DNA of 6,214 nucleotides from DASUFH01 sp036274645 (GTDB lineage Bacteria > Acidobacteriota > Terriglobia > 20CM-2-55-15): the NCBI GenBank assembly GCA_036274645.1, contig DASUFH010000388.1, positions 1 to 6,214 on the forward strand, given 5' to 3'. Made by a program: the position numbers and the translations under genes. The notes under the pieces were generated by a model that saw only the letters and a program-made list of their open reading frames with translations, did not search any database and was not told the DNA's origin. This document shows, piece after piece, positions 5,848 through 6,214 of this stretch (within the stretch, counting starts at the first letter, position 1; each line of letters starts with the position of its first letter).

Positions 5848-6214
5848 CTGTTTCTCCAACCGCGGCCAGCCGCAATTCTTCGCCGGCATGGACGTCCCGC
5901 GTCAGTCTCAACCGGAACTGTTCCCAGTCCCATTCCACGTTGGCTTCCGGTTTCGGGCCTTCCTCAACCAGAAACGCAATATCCACCAGGCCGCTTTCCA
6001 TCGGTCTGGCCCAACGGCTTCCATCCGGCTTCGTTACGGCGTAGCCGGAAGCCGCGCGGGCAATAGCGTCGCGAACCCCCATTTCCTCGGAGACATCAAC
6101 GGTGTCGATCCGCACGATGTCTCGCGCCCGGCCTGGCGAAGGCGCGGGATCCTCGTCCTTCTTCATGTCGACCAACGCGAAGACGCCCGGACCGCGCGGC
6201 CCGACGCCGAGGCT
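5840..6214 (-). CDS. Degenerate SET-domain-like protein, 5' end beyond window
   Basis: The last 124 codons of a gene running off the right edge. It begins in-window with GVGPRGPGVFALVD (3-16), the opening SET-like glycine motif, so little more than a short N-terminus should be missing, judging from the downstream homologue. The rest follows the neighbour's layout: RDIVRIDTVDVSEE, SGYAVTKPDGSRWAR (57-70), GLVDIAFLVEEGPKPEANVEW (75-95) and DVHAGEELRLAAV (107-119). Shared with the next gene are F/W-x-V-x-x-G...EANVEW and (E/H)-AGEEL. The Asn of the NHS-type motif is replaced by Glu, and the usual D-Y after GEEL is replaced by Ala-Ala, so the catalytic-type tyrosine is absent. It is probably catalytically inactive and may partner the second SET-like protein. 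The TAA stop overlaps the next gene's GTG by 8 nt. A TTG at 6175 is a possible but unlikely start because the glycine motif lies upstream of it. Confidence 0.72.
   Translation of the reverse strand, partial: SLGVGPRGPGVFALVDMKKDEDPAPSPGRARDIVRIDTVDVSEEMGVRDAIARAASGYAVTKPDGSRWARPMESGLVDIAFLVEEGPKPEANVEWDWEQFRLRLTRDVHAGEELRLAAVGETGE
5851..5857 (-). promoter_or_regulatory. Shine-Dalgarno site fixing the GTG start of the second SET-like gene
   Basis: Read on the minus strand, GGAGAAA immediately precedes CAG and the GTG at 5847-5845, so the GGAG core is 6 nt from the start codon. It lies inside the 3' end of the preceding gene, consistent with translational coupling, and it decides this start over the upstream ATG at 5889. 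Confidence 0.55.

Noticed and set aside
5416..6066. Long plus-strand frame opposite the SET-like genes
   Set aside because: The minus-strand frames carry related SET motifs and coupled overlaps; this frame is proline- and serine-rich shadow sequence.
1..6214. CRISPR array, tRNA, rRNA, insertion sequence or prophage genes
   Set aside because: I found no regularly spaced repeats, tRNA cloverleaf, rRNA motifs, transposase or phage genes in the window.

Overview
The window is a GC-rich bacterial chromosome segment with densely packed genes, good Shine-Dalgarno (SD) sequences and GC-rich third codon positions. A DUF1015 protein, an exported sugar phosphate isomerase/epimerase and a long palindrome with GGGACAG-type arms together suggest Acidobacteriota (Solibacter/Bryobacter-like). 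That is an impression from gene style, not a proof; Planctomycetota or Verrucomicrobiota are alternatives.

Left part (1-3000), ordinary genes: a DUF1015 protein (plus strand) converges on a small DUF488 protein (minus strand). The 137-nt gap between them holds a 64-nt near-perfect palindrome that looks like a REP/MITE-type element. DUF488 is divergent from a secreted TIM-barrel sugar isomerase/epimerase (plus strand). Their shared upstream region carries a spaced inverted repeat.

Middle (2922-3905): the isomerase converges on a GntR/FCD transcription regulator (minus strand). The gap between them holds a 12-bp palindrome, ATTGTTAACAAT, of the form bound by FadR-group GntR proteins, and a very GC-rich hairpin. 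Just upstream of the regulator is a small, poorly supported open frame of 41 codons.

Right part (3906-6214), the most interesting region: four overlapping minus-strand genes form one translationally coupled operon that enters from beyond the right edge. In transcription order they are a degenerate SET-domain-like protein (partial), a second SET-domain-like protein (141 aa), an uncharacterised 246-aa protein, and an uncharacterised 260-aa protein. The overlaps are GTGAATAA, GTGA and ATGA. The first two resemble each other. The last two appear to share a C-terminal core, G-x-R-x-N-V-G followed by Y-K, like the GNAT-type folds of FemAB and aminoacyl-protein transferases. The operon would therefore be two tandem pairs of diverged paralogues, a SET pair and a GNAT-like pair. 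I infer a peptide- or protein-modifying system whose substrate lies outside the window. The GntR gene follows on the same strand and could regulate it, though the isomerase is an equally reasonable target.
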